Assembly: GCA_016649715.1 (NCBI GenBank)
Contig: JAENXC010000001.1
Span: 238,557 to 302,556 of the forward strand
Direction: 5' to 3'
DNA: 64,000 bases
Source of the DNA: Flavobacteriaceae bacterium
GTDB taxonomy: Bacteria > Bacteroidota > Bacteroidia > Flavobacteriales > Flavobacteriaceae
The translations under genes were made by a program, and so were the position numbers. Below are positions 10,321 through 20,322 of the stretch, one piece after another. Position 1 is the stretch's first letter. Each line of letters opens with the position of its first letter. Below the pieces are notes generated by a model that ran no database searches, was not told the DNA's origin, and saw only the letters and a program-made list of their open reading frames with translations.

Positions 10321-10378
10321 AATTCGACGGGGTTTCAAAAAAAAGATTATTCCATTAATAATGAAATTATAAATTATA

Positions 10379-10386
10379 TACATTTG
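10379..10386 (+). promoter_or_regulatory. -7 element of the cold-shock gene promoter
   Basis: TACATTTG matches TAnnTTTG exactly and sits in the short palindrome GTATACATTTGTATAC-like region, 32 bp before the start codon. Confidence 0.5.
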
Positions 10387-10418
10387 TATACTTATTATTA
10401 ATTTATTTTTTATTCAAA

Positions 10419-10616
10419 ATGGAAGGAACAGTAAAATTTTTTAACGAATCCAAAGGTTATGGTTTTATCACCAATGATGAAACTGGAAAAGACATTTTCG
10501 TGCACGTAACTGGCCTTAATGGCGAGGCCCTAAACGAAGGCGACAAAGTAGAATACATTGAAGAAGATGGAAAAAAGGGACGTGTTGCCGCTCAAGTTCG
10601 CGTAATCCACGACTAA
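10419..10616 (+). CDS. Cold-shock domain protein (CspA family)
   Basis: 65-aa single cold-shock domain that binds single-stranded RNA or DNA and probably acts as an RNA chaperone. RNP-1 motif KGYGFI at 12-17 and RNP-2 motif IFVHV at 26-30 are intact. Length and sequence are typical of the family. It has its own promoter and its own terminator. Which of several csp paralogues it is cannot be told. Confidence 0.95.
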   Translation: MEGTVKFFNESKGYGFITNDETGKDIFVHVTGLNGEALNEGDKVEYIEEDGKKGRVAAQVRVIHD

Positions 10617-10637
10617 AAAAATACCAATGTGGTTCTG

Positions 10638-10666
10638 AAAGCCTTTCATTTTTGAAGGGCTTTTTT
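10638..10666 (+). terminator. Terminator after the cold-shock gene
   Basis: AAAGCCTTTCA / TGAAGGGCTTT stem followed by TTTTTT. It overlaps the tadA stop by two bases, so it separates the convergent genes. Confidence 0.85.
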
Positions 10667-11120
10667 AGTTTAGGTTCCTTTTCTCAATAAAAAACCTCTT
10701 TAGAAGTTGTGAAGCTTCCGCTGCCATCACCCCGCCCGTCATAACCGTTTTGGGATGCAATTTGGTGTTCAAGACAATGCAGCCACGTTGTTCGTCCCGA
10801 GCTCCATAAACAATTTTTGAAATTTGGCTCCAAGCCAGTGCTCCGGTGCACATTTGGCAAGGCTCAATGGTTACATACAGCGTGCAATCTATTAAATACT
10901 TACCTCCCAAATAATTTGCCGCAGCTGTTATGGCCTGCATTTCGGCGTGGGCGGTAACATCGTTGAGCGTTTCGGTAAGGTTATGCGCACGTGCAATAAT
11001 TTGGTTGTTTATTACGATAACTGCGCCAATAGGTATTTCGCCCTTATCATAAGCAGCCTCGGCCTCTTGGAGGGCGCGCTTCATAAAATAGGTATCGTCG
11101 AAAGGAGCTATAATATTCAA
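10665..11120 (-). CDS. tadA: tRNA adenosine(34) deaminase
   Basis: Zinc-dependent deaminase converting A34 to inosine in the tRNA-Arg wobble position. 151 aa, normal length. Zinc and catalytic motifs are present: His58-Ala-Glu60 (TAHAEMQAI) and Cys88-x-x-Cys91 (EPCQMC). The C-terminal helix KRFFIEKRNLN is typical of Bacteroidota nucleoside deaminases. Some family members act on guanine or cytosine; TadA is the better fit because of the length and the TLNDVTAHAE context. Convergent with the cold-shock gene and divergent from dxs. Confidence 0.88.
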   Translation of the reverse strand: MNIIAPFDDTYFMKRALQEAEAAYDKGEIPIGAVIVINNQIIARAHNLTETLNDVTAHAEMQAITAAANYLGGKYLIDCTLYVTIEPCQMCTGALAWSQISKIVYGARDEQRGCIVLNTKLHPKTVMTGGVMAAEASQLLKRFFIEKRNLN

Positions 11121-11245
11121 GATTTAAAATTCAAGATTCGTGGCGGTTTAGCGATTCCGATTTTTTCCTCGGGATATTACGGAAACCTAAAACAAAATTA
11201 CAAATTATCGAATTAACAAATTCCCAATACCCGTATCTTTACATC

Positions 11246-13024
11246 GTGCCAAAAAACATACTAAATACCATAAAACTCCCCGCCGACCTTCGGAAAATCT
11301 CAAAGGAAAAATTGCCCCAATTGGCGCAGGAACTTCGTGAATTTATTATAAATATAGTCGCTACAAAAGAAGGGCATCTGGGCGCTAGCCTTGGTGTGGT
11401 GGAACTTACCATTGCATTGCATTATGTTTTTAATACCCCGGAAGATATTTTGGTATGGGATGTGGGCCACCAAGCCTACGGTCATAAAATACTTACAGGT
11501 AGAAAAGAAATTTTTCACACTAACCGCCAGTTGGGCGGCATCAGCGGTTTTCCCAAACGGAGTGAAAGTGAATATGACACTTTCGGCGTTGGCCACAGCA
11601 GCACCGCAATTTCCGCAGCATTGGGAATGGCGATTGCTTCAAAATTGAAGGGTGAAATTGACAAACAACACATAACAATTGTTGGCGATGCTTCCATTGC
11701 CAGCGGAATGGCTTTCGAAGCGCTCAACCATGCGGGCGTAACGGACACGAATCTTTTAGTCATATTGAACGACAACGCCATTGGCATAGACCCGAGCGTG
11801 GGGGCGCTGAAAAATTATTTCACAAAAGTGAAACTCAACGGCGCCAAAGAATCGGACAACATTTTTGAAGCTTTAAATTTCAACTATTCAGGTCCCATTG
11901 ACGGTCACAATTTAGAGCTTGTTATTTCAGAATTGGAGCGGTTAAAAACTGTTTCGGGACCCAAACTGCTACATATAATTACAAAAAAAGGAAAAGGTTT
12001 AAAGCAGGCCGAAGAGAACCAAGTGGTGTATCACGCCCCCGGAAAATTTGATGCAATTACTGGAAATCTCGCTCCAAAAAACACGGAAATACAACCGCCA
12101 AAATTTCAGGATGTCTTTGGAAAAACGATAGTAGAACTCGCTTCACAAAACGAAAAAATAATTGGCATCACCCCCGCCATGCCCACGGGAAGTTCCCTGA
12201 AATTTATGATGGACGTTTTTCCCGAAAGGGCTTTTGATGTTGGTATAGCCGAACAGCACGCCGTTACCTTTTCCGCAGGTATGGCAACACAAGGGTTTAC
12301 GGTTTTTTGTAATATTTACTCTACGTTTTTACAGCGCGCTTATGACCAAGTGATTCACGATGTTTGTCTTCAAAAAATACCTGTAATTTTCTGTTTGGAC
12401 CGGGCCGGGATCGTGGGCGAAGACGGTGCCACGCATCACGGTATTTTTGATTTGGCATATTTAAACTGCATCCCAAACCTCATCATCTTTGCGCCACGCA
12501 ATGAAACGGAACTTCGAAATATAATGTTCACCGCACAATTGGGGTTGGATTTACCCATTTTCATTCGCTATCCACGGGGAAGAGGAAGCATTTTGGACTG
12601 GCAAAAACCTTTCAAAAAAATTGAAGTGGGAAAAGCCGTGGTTTTAAAAGAAGGTGCTGAAATTGTTGTTTTAACTTTGGGAACAGTTGCGAAAAATACT
12701 TTGGAAGCTATAGCATCGCTTACCGTTTCCCAACAAGAAAAAATCGGGTTGGTGAATATGCGTTTTTTGAAACCTTTGGATGAAAAGCTTCTGCATCAAA
12801 TTTTTAAGAAATACAAAACAATTATTACTGTGGAAGACGGGACTGTTATTGGCGGTTTGGGAAGTTCGGTTGCTTGCTTCGCTGCTGCCAATCACTATAA
12901 AAACCAGATTGAAATTCTGGGCGTTCCGGATGTTTTCCCCGAGCACGGCACCATTTCAGAATTACAGGAAATAGTGGGCATTTCTTCGAAAAAAATTAAG
13001 CAAACTCTTCAAAAATATTTATAA
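11246..13024 (+). CDS. dxs: 1-deoxy-D-xylulose-5-phosphate synthase
   Basis: First enzyme of the MEP isoprenoid pathway: pyruvate + glyceraldehyde 3-phosphate to DXP, thiamine-diphosphate dependent. 592 aa, at the short end of the family. Visible: WDVGHQAYGHKILTGR (substrate/TPP His), GDASIASGMAFEALNHAG...LNDNAIGIDPS (TPP-Mg motif), and GIAEQHAVTFSAGMA with DRAGIVGEDGATHHG in the central domain; a C-terminal transketolase domain ends the protein. The start is GTG at 11246; a near -7 element TATCTTTA lies at 11234-11241. A hairpin terminator overlaps the stop. Confidence 0.96.
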   Translation: MPKNILNTIKLPADLRKISKEKLPQLAQELREFIINIVATKEGHLGASLGVVELTIALHYVFNTPEDILVWDVGHQAYGHKILTGRKEIFHTNRQLGGISGFPKRSESEYDTFGVGHSSTAISAALGMAIASKLKGEIDKQHITIVGDASIASGMAFEALNHAGVTDTNLLVILNDNAIGIDPSVGALKNYFTKVKLNGAKESDNIFEALNFNYSGPIDGHNLELVISELERLKTVSGPKLLHIITKKGKGLKQAEENQVVYHAPGKFDAITGNLAPKNTEIQPPKFQDVFGKTIVELASQNEKIIGITPAMPTGSSLKFMMDVFPERAFDVGIAEQHAVTFSAGMATQGFTVFCNIYSTFLQRAYDQVIHDVCLQKIPVIFCLDRAGIVGEDGATHHGIFDLAYLNCIPNLIIFAPRNETELRNIMFTAQLGLDLPIFIRYPRGRGSILDWQKPFKKIEVGKAVVLKEGAEIVVLTLGTVAKNTLEAIASLTVSQQEKIGLVNMRFLKPLDEKLLHQIFKKYKTIITVEDGTVIGGLGSSVACFAAANHYKNQIEILGVPDVFPEHGTISELQEIVGISSKKIKQTLQKYL

Positions 13025-13052
13025 AAAAAGAGGCTCTTTCGAGCCTCTTTTC
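13024..13052. terminator. Bidirectional terminator between dxs and the M36 protease gene
   Basis: AAAGAGGCTC, loop TTTC, GAGCCTCTTT with T-rich tails on both strands, between convergent genes. Confidence 0.85.
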
Positions 13053-13073
13053 ACTTCAAGAATATATTAAATC

Positions 13074-15674
13074 TTAGTTGATTATCAATTTCGTTGTCTG
13101 TGAACGGTCTGCACCTTCTATCTGCATCAAGTAAATACCTGAAGTAAGACCGGTTGCGTTGATAGTTGCAGATTGGTGAAGTTCAATAGTTTGGTTGAAA
13201 ACATTTCTACCGTTCATATCGAAAATAGATATGGTAGCTTCCCCAACATCAAAACGGGATTTTATGCTAAGCTCTCCGTTTGATGGGTTTGGATAAACTA
13301 TGAAGTTATTTTCAATAGTATTTTCAGAAATGCCAATCTCGCACCCAGGTGGAACATCAAAGGCTTCCGTTCCATCAGATCTGCTATTGGAGCTTCCCTG
13401 GTTTGCGCTTTGTCCAAGACCTCTTTTGGCAAAGGCTCTCCAAATAAGACATCTGTTGGCTCCGGCATTGGTAAGTTGGTCTGCTTGCAAAATCGCATCG
13501 CGTCCATCTACAAAACCAGGACTACAAGGTTGAAGTTTCAACCCATCCATAACTAGTTGTAAAGCAATGTTGTTACCACCAGTTCCGTTTTTGATATCTG
13601 GATCAAAACCGTACTGATCTATTAAATCCCAAGTTAAATCCCAAAGCATCGTGGTCCAAACTGACCCAACGCCGTGGGGAATTGCCTGTGTTTTAATACT
13701 GTTGTAAGTAAAATTGTTGAGTCCAAAATCAGTGGTGTAAGGTTTTGTCCTCAATCCCAATCCACCAACACCTTGACCGATTGCATAGGTTCCAATACCT
13801 CTGAAATCGTCACGGGCATCGCCTGTTTTCATAGTCAGCATCAGTCCAAAATAATCGCTCCAGCCTTCGCCCATCTGTTCATCATTTTGAAGACAGCCAG
13901 CTTGACTAGGGCCTCCAGTTAAACGGTTAGAAATACCGTGGCCGTATTCGTGTGCAATTACTACGTTGTCCAAGTCGCCATCTCTTTGGAAAGGATCATT
14001 TCCAGAGCCATCATCCTTCAAGGTTGCGTTGATGGTATCTCCATTTAAAAGGGAAGCGATAAGAGCTTCGCCATCTGATTTATATATCATAATTGCAGGA
14101 ATGGTAATTTGTGCACCGTTCCCTCCCATTGCAACAGGATCTCCAGGATTATCGTTCACAATTATCACGGCAATTGCACCTGCATTTTGTGCGTTCAGCG
14201 TTTTTACGGTATAATTACATTCCCCTCTTCTTATTACCGCAATTTTTCCGTTCACATCACCCCCGTTGGTTATATTGTCGCAACCGTCGTTTGGATCAGT
14301 TGAAGGTCCTGAGTCGTCATCCTCTACTACCACAAGATTTGCAGTAATTGGTGAAACAGGAACCGGTGGAGCAAAATTTGAATCCATACCATAATATTGT
14401 CCCGCCAAAGGACCAGTGTTTACTGTTAAATAAGTTCCAAGAACAGAGCCTGGGGCACTCCAAAGATACATCTGCATTCTAGGGGCTCCACCATCCGAAG
14501 GAGTATAAAAATTGGCATTATTTGAACCACTACCGTCTTGGGCATCGGCAACAACAAAGTCATTTCCAAGACCGCCATGGCCGTAATTGTTTTTTTGAAA
14601 GTTACCACTAACTTCATCAAAACCGTAATAGTACATAATGTCGTGCATCATATTGTTCATATAGAACAAATTGGTAATTGCACCGTCCTGAAAAGAAGAC
14701 GGATTTTGGGGTAAATTAAAAGGAAAGTCGAATGTAAGTGTTGGTCCACCTTCTGCAGTTCCACCATTACCGTTGTTTCCGTTGGCATCTTCATTTGCCA
14801 AAACATTATTTCCTTTGGTTACAGTAAATTCAGCACCGGGGTTGCCATCCCAATCATGCCATCCAAAAGGAGATGCTGTTGCATCAGAAGGATCTAAAAC
14901 TAATTGGTCTGCACCATCATTAGGACCTATTAATGGCAAAGGGAACACACGATATGAAGATCCATCCCCAAGCATTCTGGCTGAGTTTTCAACCTTTCTA
15001 TCTGCAAAAAGAAAACTTTCAGTAGTTGAGTGTGAATGAGAGCCCTCCCCAAAATTGCAACTCAACACCAAATCGTTCGTTTCAAGTAACGCACCAGTAA
15101 GGGCGTCAATGCGAACGCTATAGTAATGAGAGGCATCCAAGAGATATATACCCAAATTCCACGCAAGTTTTAGTGCGCCCGTTTCGTCCATCTTTTGGTA
15201 AACAAGTGCTACGGGAATATTTTCCATTGAAATATTTCCATTGGAAAAAATGTAGCTGTTGCCAGAAAGAGTTTCCAACAATTTAAGATTGGAAGGGGTT
15301 TGAAGGCCTAAAGCGTTTGCGGCTTTAGAAATTGCAGTAACTGCGGATATGGATGGCGAAGTGCCATTAACCTTTACCGCAACATTTTGGGTAAATGAAA
15401 GTTTTGCACTCACCACTGCCCCATTTTTTATTACAAAGGGGGAAACTGAATTGAATACTGGAATACCTTGATAGCGTTGTTCCACATAAACATTATGGAT
15501 TTTCATGCTTTTTGAAAAGGCTTGAGAAGCAATTGAAATGTCTGCCACATCCTGCTGCTGGAGCGAGAACTGTGAGCGGTTTTGCTGAAGGTACGATTTT
15601 ATCACACTGCTGTAATCCTGTGCGAAAGAAACGTTTACGGCAAAAATAATAAGCAAGTAAAGAACTTTTTTCAT
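13074..15674 (-). CDS. M36 (fungalysin-type) extracellular metalloprotease with PA and T9SS sorting domains
   Basis: Secreted zinc protease, 866 aa. Signal peptide 1-19 (cleavage after FAQ), FTP-type propeptide (about 25-200), catalytic domain whose zinc site is His575-Glu576-x-x-His579 (HEYGHGISNRLTGG) with Glu603 in GEGWSD as probable third ligand, and a protease-associated domain inserted at about 440-550 (DDDSGPSTDPNDGCDNI...IRRGEC). The last ~75 residues are a type A T9SS sorting domain (YPNPSNGELSIKS ... GIYLMQIEG). Likely degrades extracellular protein. A close paralogue lies directly upstream on the same strand, each with its own promoter region. Confidence 0.95.
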   Translation of the reverse strand: MKKVLYLLIIFAVNVSFAQDYSSVIKSYLQQNRSQFSLQQQDVADISIASQAFSKSMKIHNVYVEQRYQGIPVFNSVSPFVIKNGAVVSAKLSFTQNVAVKVNGTSPSISAVTAISKAANALGLQTPSNLKLLETLSGNSYIFSNGNISMENIPVALVYQKMDETGALKLAWNLGIYLLDASHYYSVRIDALTGALLETNDLVLSCNFGEGSHSHSTTESFLFADRKVENSARMLGDGSSYRVFPLPLIGPNDGADQLVLDPSDATASPFGWHDWDGNPGAEFTVTKGNNVLANEDANGNNGNGGTAEGGPTLTFDFPFNLPQNPSSFQDGAITNLFYMNNMMHDIMYYYGFDEVSGNFQKNNYGHGGLGNDFVVADAQDGSGSNNANFYTPSDGGAPRMQMYLWSAPGSVLGTYLTVNTGPLAGQYYGMDSNFAPPVPVSPITANLVVVEDDDSGPSTDPNDGCDNITNGGDVNGKIAVIRRGECNYTVKTLNAQNAGAIAVIIVNDNPGDPVAMGGNGAQITIPAIMIYKSDGEALIASLLNGDTINATLKDDGSGNDPFQRDGDLDNVVIAHEYGHGISNRLTGGPSQAGCLQNDEQMGEGWSDYFGLMLTMKTGDARDDFRGIGTYAIGQGVGGLGLRTKPYTTDFGLNNFTYNSIKTQAIPHGVGSVWTTMLWDLTWDLIDQYGFDPDIKNGTGGNNIALQLVMDGLKLQPCSPGFVDGRDAILQADQLTNAGANRCLIWRAFAKRGLGQSANQGSSNSRSDGTEAFDVPPGCEIGISENTIENNFIVYPNPSNGELSIKSRFDVGEATISIFDMNGRNVFNQTIELHQSATINATGLTSGIYLMQIEGADRSQTTKLIIN

Positions 15675-15924
15675 AAGGGTAAAATTAAGTTTTAGGTAAA
15701 TTTAGGACAGATAAGATCAATCCAAAAAATGTTGATTTAAAATTCCTGATTAGAGAATTTATAAAAATATCACAAAATAGATGAAATAACCTTCTAAAAT
15801 TCAGTATTTAACATTTCTATTTTGCTCTTGCCCAAAAAACACCCTTTTCGAATTTTAAAAAAAATGTTGAAATTCACTTTAATTAATTTCGCAAACTAAA
15901 AAATCATACAATTTCTTAAAAGAC

Positions 15925-15949
15925 AGAAGAGGCCAAATGGGCCTCTTCT
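15925..15949 (-). terminator. Terminator of the upstream M36 paralogue
   Basis: On the minus strand AGAAGAGGCC, short loop, GGCCTCTTCT followed by GTCTTTT, about 25 bp past the stop of the 15975-18569 gene; it separates the two proteases transcriptionally. Confidence 0.8.
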
Positions 15950-15974
15950 ATTTTTCAAAATTAAAACATATATA

Positions 15975-18569
15975 TTAATTGATTATTAACTTGGATGTCT
16001 GGGAAAGGTTATCGCTATCTATCTTAATCAAATAAAGTCCAGAGCTGAGACCGTTGATATTTACACGGGCAGTACCGTGAATTTCAATTTGCTGATTGAA
16101 AACTTTCCTGCCATTGATGTCAAAAATAGAAATTGTTGTATTTCCAACATCATTCCTTGATTTTATACTGATTTCTCCATTGGATGGGTTTGGATAAATG
16201 ATAAAATTGTTTTGAATACTTCCTTGATCGTTTACGCCCAATTGACATTCAACTGGTACATCAAAAGCTTCGGTGCCATCAAATTTACTATTGGAGCTTC
16301 CTTGGCTTGCAGAAAGCCCTAATCCTCTTCTAGCAAAAGCACGCCAGATAATGCATCTGTTTGCACCCCCATTGGAAAGCTGATCCGCTTCTAAAATGGC
16401 ATCACGACCATCCACAAACCCTGGGCTACAAGGCTGTAATTTCAATCCGTCTATTACCAATTGTAGAGCGATATTATTACCACCTGTACCATTATATATG
16501 TCTGGATCAAATCCATATTGAGCTATTAAATCCCAAGTCATTTCCCATAGCATTGCTGTCCATACAGATCCAACACCGTGTGGCGCAACTTCAGTTTTTA
16601 TATCATCATAAGTGTGTGGGTTTATTCCAAAATTTGTGCTGTATGGATAGGTGCGGATACCATTTGGATCGCCAGAGGCGTAAACTGCCATTGGCCTACT
16701 GTATGCGCCCTGATCTCCGCTATAAATTGTCATGACCAACGCAAAGAAATCACTCCAACCTTCACCCATTTGTTCTTCGTTTTGCAAACAATTGGTGTTA
16801 AACCGTCCACCCGTTAGTCTGTTTGATATTCCATGTCCGTATTCGTGGGTAACGATTTCCGTATCGAGATCACCGTCAAGATTAACCTGAACATTAGTGC
16901 CGTTTATTGTTCCGTTTATAGATCCAGCTCCTAGAAGCAATGCTATCATGGGGTCGCCATCTGCTTTGGAAATAGCAAAAACGGGAATAGTTACTTGGCA
17001 GCCTACCACTCCACCTCCCATAAGTGGTGGGTCACCAGCCACGTTGTTCACTATAATTACAGCAATGGCACCATTGTTTTGGGCTGCTAATGACTTAAAG
17101 CCAAATTCGCATTCGCCCCTTCTTATCACCACTATTTTTCCGTTCAAGGAACCGCCGTTGGTAATATTGTCGCAACCATCGTTGGGGTCGGATGAAGGGC
17201 CTGAATCATCATCTTGAATCAAGGCTAAATCTCCGGTTAGGCTAGTAGGAATGCCTGCACCGAACTGTGCGGGAATACCCCCATAAACACCTGCCAAAGG
17301 ACCACCGTTTATTGAAAATATATCTGCAACAGGACCTCCTGGACCACCGGTCCAAATATACATTTGCATTCTCGGATTGCCTCCATCCGGTGGTGTTCCG
17401 AAGTTTGCGTTGTTGGTGCCACCGCCATCCTGTGCCTCGGCATTTACATAATCACTAGCTGTACCGCCATTTCCATAATTGTTTTCCTGAAAATTTCCAC
17501 TCGCTTCATCAAAACCATATTGGTACATTACATCGTGAACAATGTTATTCAAATAAAATAAATTTACTGTTGCGGCATCTCTAAAATCAGCTGGAGATCG
17601 TGGCAAATTAAAAGGAAAGTCGAAATTCAAAGTAGCGCCGCCATCGGGTGATGCTCCCGAATTTGTATCGCACAAATCCAAATAGGCATAGGCATTATTC
17701 CCTCTTGTGATAGTGTATTCCGCCCCACTGGCCCCATTGATGTCATGCCATCCAAAAGGAGAGGCCATTGCATTTTCTGGAGTAATTACCAATGCATCTA
17801 CCCCATCGTTCGGGTTTCTCAATGGTAAAGGAAAGACTCTATATTGAGCATTTGCCAAGGTGTTTGATTCCATTGCTGCGTCACTTCCGAACAACATACT
17901 TTCGCCGATTTTTGCGCTATGGCTTTCTTTTTCAGAAAAATCTGGCAACCCGCATTGTGAAACCCAATCCATCGTTTCCAATAAATTTCCTGTTTGCGCA
18001 TCTATACGAACGCTATAATAGTGACTTGCATCCAACAAATAAATACTTAAATCCCAAGCAAGTTTCAATGAATTGGAAATTTCCATTTTTTGGTAAACAA
18101 GCGCTACTGGAATGTTTTCAATTGAAATGTTTCCATTGGAAAAAATGTAGCTGTTACTTGAAACTGTTTCCAACAAATTAAGATTGGATGGGTTTTGAAG
18201 GCCCAAAGCGTTTGCCGCTTTTGCTATTGCAGTCATTGCAGATATGGTTGGCGAAGTGCCGTTTACCTTTGCCTCAACATTTTGGGTAAATGAAAGTTTC
18301 GCGCTAACCACCGCCCCGTTTCTTATAGCAAATGGGGAAGTTGAGTTGAAAACCGGAATGCCTTGGTAGCGTTGTTCCACATAAACATTATGGATTTTCA
18401 TGCTTTTTGAAAAAGCCTGGGATACAATTGAAATATCCGCTATATCCTCCTGTTGGAGTGCGAACTGTGAACGGTTTTGCTGAAGGTACGATTTTATCAC
18501 ACCGCTGTAATCCTGTGCAAAGGAAATGTTTACGACAAAAATGATAAGTAAGTAGAGAACTTTTTTCAT
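15975..18569 (-). CDS. M36 (fungalysin-type) extracellular metalloprotease, tandem paralogue
   Basis: 864 aa from the chosen ATG at 18569. An in-frame ATG nine codons upstream (18596) would put charged and polar residues before the signal peptide MKKVLYLLIIFVVNISFAQ, and the neighbour starts at the same MKK. Same layout as the downstream gene: FTP propeptide, catalytic HEYGH at 575-579, GEGWSD Glu603, inserted PA domain, T9SS type A domain at the C terminus. Propeptide and zinc region are nearly identical to the paralogue; the linker at about 200-245 and the PA domain differ most. Tandem duplication with some divergence of specificity is inferred. Confidence 0.94.
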   Translation of the reverse strand: MKKVLYLLIIFVVNISFAQDYSGVIKSYLQQNRSQFALQQEDIADISIVSQAFSKSMKIHNVYVEQRYQGIPVFNSTSPFAIRNGAVVSAKLSFTQNVEAKVNGTSPTISAMTAIAKAANALGLQNPSNLNLLETVSSNSYIFSNGNISIENIPVALVYQKMEISNSLKLAWDLSIYLLDASHYYSVRIDAQTGNLLETMDWVSQCGLPDFSEKESHSAKIGESMLFGSDAAMESNTLANAQYRVFPLPLRNPNDGVDALVITPENAMASPFGWHDINGASGAEYTITRGNNAYAYLDLCDTNSGASPDGGATLNFDFPFNLPRSPADFRDAATVNLFYLNNIVHDVMYQYGFDEASGNFQENNYGNGGTASDYVNAEAQDGGGTNNANFGTPPDGGNPRMQMYIWTGGPGGPVADIFSINGGPLAGVYGGIPAQFGAGIPTSLTGDLALIQDDDSGPSSDPNDGCDNITNGGSLNGKIVVIRRGECEFGFKSLAAQNNGAIAVIIVNNVAGDPPLMGGGVVGCQVTIPVFAISKADGDPMIALLLGAGSINGTINGTNVQVNLDGDLDTEIVTHEYGHGISNRLTGGRFNTNCLQNEEQMGEGWSDFFALVMTIYSGDQGAYSRPMAVYASGDPNGIRTYPYSTNFGINPHTYDDIKTEVAPHGVGSVWTAMLWEMTWDLIAQYGFDPDIYNGTGGNNIALQLVIDGLKLQPCSPGFVDGRDAILEADQLSNGGANRCIIWRAFARRGLGLSASQGSSNSKFDGTEAFDVPVECQLGVNDQGSIQNNFIIYPNPSNGEISIKSRNDVGNTTISIFDINGRKVFNQQIEIHGTARVNINGLSSGLYLIKIDSDNLSQTSKLIIN

Positions 18570-18919
18570 GAGGTTAATATTTAAGTTGTTACGCAATTTG
18601 AAGAGGCAAAATCAATCCAAAAATGATCGATTTTGAATTAAATTATAAATATCATAAATATAACGGAAAAAGCTTTCTAAAGTTAAGTTTTTAACAAATC
18701 TATTTGGCTTTTGCCGATAAATGCTTTTTTTCTGATTTTTGAATAATACCAATATTCCCACTCTTTATTTTTTAAAATGAGTCTTCCGGCAATTTGGGCT
18801 CGGTTCCATTGTAAAAAAATCAAGATGGGTTCATTTTTCAATAAAAATTAAAGAATTAAAGTTTCAGTCGAAAAAACGCACAATTTATATAACTTTGGGC
18901 TCTTAAAATTTTAGGGAAA
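18570..18919. other. Divergent intergenic region between an M36 protease gene and serS
   Basis: 350 bp, A/T-rich, no credible gene. The left part (18673-18714) resembles 15791-15833 upstream of the other M36 gene and is probably a duplicated promoter region. The right part holds the serS promoter. Confidence 0.6.
18890..18897 (+). promoter_or_regulatory. -7 element of the serS promoter
   Basis: TAACTTTG matches TAnnTTTG exactly, 22 bp before the serS ATG, so the 5' leader would be short. Confidence 0.55.
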
Positions 18920-20188
18920 ATGCTACAAGTAACCGACATCCGCGAAAACAAAGATAAATATGTAAAAGCCCTATCCAAACGCGGCATTGATGCGGCTTCC
19001 GCCTTGGAGGAAGTTTTAAATGTGGATGAAGAACGCCGCTCTTCGCAAGCGCAGTTGGATGAGGTCTTGGCGCAAAGCAATAGCTATTCCAAAGAAATTG
19101 GAAAACTTTTTCAAAATGGCGAAACCCAAAAAGCGAACGAGCTAAAGGAAAAGACAGTTGAGTTGAAGGAATCTTCAAAACTACTGAATGAAAAAATGCT
19201 GAATGCTGCCGAAAAACTGCAACAGTTATTGTACACTCTTCCAAACATCCCGAATGATTTGGTACCGGCCGGAAGTGATGAGGACGACAACGAAGAAGTT
19301 TACAAAGAAGGTGAAATCCCGAAATTAGTTGAAGGGGCATTGCCACATTGGGAGCTAGCGAAAAAGTACGATTTGATAGATTTTGAACTCGGCGTAAAAA
19401 TAACTGGCGCAGGTTTTCCAGTTTACAAAGGAAAAGGTGCGCGTTTGCAAAGAGCGATGATCGCTTACTTTTTAGATAAAAACACTGCCGCGGGCTATAC
19501 GGAATACCAAGTGCCACATTTGGTAAATGAAGCTTCGGGCTATGGCACGGGTCAACTGCCGGACAAGGAAGGGCAGATGTACCACGTGGGTATTGATGAC
19601 CTCTATTTGATTCCGACGGCTGAAGTCCCAGTTACAAATATGTTTCGTGGCGATTTGCTGAACAATTCCGATTTGCCCATCACTTGCACGGGTTATACGC
19701 CCTGTTTCCGTCGCGAAGCGGGAAGTTATGGTGCGCATGTGCGCGGGTTGAACCGTTTGCACCAGTTTGATAAAGTGGAAATAGTTCGCATTGAGCATCC
19801 CGATAATTCATATGCCGCTTTGGACGGAATGGTGGAGCACGTAAAAGGAATTCTTCGCGAGTTGAAATTGCCTTACCGAATTCTTCGCCTTTGCGGTGGC
19901 GATCTTGGCTTTACTTCGGCGTTGACCTATGATTTTGAAGTGTTTTCAACCGCGCAGGACCGTTGGTTGGAGATTTCTTCGGTTTCAAATTTTGAAACTT
20001 TTCAAGCGAACCGATTAAAACTTCGCTTTAAAGACACTGACGGAAAAAATAAACTTGTGCACACACTAAACGGAAGCTCTTTGGCATTGCCACGAGTTTT
20101 AGCGGGAATTCTTGAAAACTACCAAACGAAAGACGGAATTAAAATCCCCGAGGTTTTGGTTCCCTATTGCGGGTTTGATTTTATATAA
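18920..20188 (+). CDS. serS: Serine--tRNA ligase
   Basis: Class II synthetase charging tRNA-Ser (and tRNA-Sec where present). 422 aa, normal size. The N-terminal two-helix coiled-coil arm spans about 25-100 (charged heptads around QAQLDEVLAQSNSYSKEIGKL). The catalytic domain shows motif 2 (TPCFRREAGSYGAHVRGLNRLHQFDKVE) and motif 3 (LNGSSLALPRVLAGILENYQ). Single gene with its own promoter and a bidirectional terminator. Confidence 0.97.
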   Translation: MLQVTDIRENKDKYVKALSKRGIDAASALEEVLNVDEERRSSQAQLDEVLAQSNSYSKEIGKLFQNGETQKANELKEKTVELKESSKLLNEKMLNAAEKLQQLLYTLPNIPNDLVPAGSDEDDNEEVYKEGEIPKLVEGALPHWELAKKYDLIDFELGVKITGAGFPVYKGKGARLQRAMIAYFLDKNTAAGYTEYQVPHLVNEASGYGTGQLPDKEGQMYHVGIDDLYLIPTAEVPVTNMFRGDLLNNSDLPITCTGYTPCFRREAGSYGAHVRGLNRLHQFDKVEIVRIEHPDNSYAALDGMVEHVKGILRELKLPYRILRLCGGDLGFTSALTYDFEVFSTAQDRWLEISSVSNFETFQANRLKLRFKDTDGKNKLVHTLNGSSLALPRVLAGILENYQTKDGIKIPEVLVPYCGFDFI

Positions 20189-20269
20189 TTTTTTTTTATC
20201 TTCAAATGAATAAAAACTGATGTACAGTACTTAAAAAAGCAGTTTTTCATAGAATTAATTACTAAAAAT

Positions 20270-20303
20270 AAAGCCCCAATATCAATAGATATCGGGGCTT
20301 TTA
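20270..20303. terminator. Bidirectional terminator after serS
   Basis: AAAGCCCCAATATC / GATATCGGGGCTTT stem with AATA loop and T-rich tails, between the convergent serS and the minus-strand gene at 20323. Confidence 0.85.
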
Positions 20304-20322
20304 AAATTATGACGTTTTTTAA

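Noticed and set aside
18903..19517. 204-codon minus-strand frame
   Set aside because: Antisense to serS, basic and low-complexity translation.
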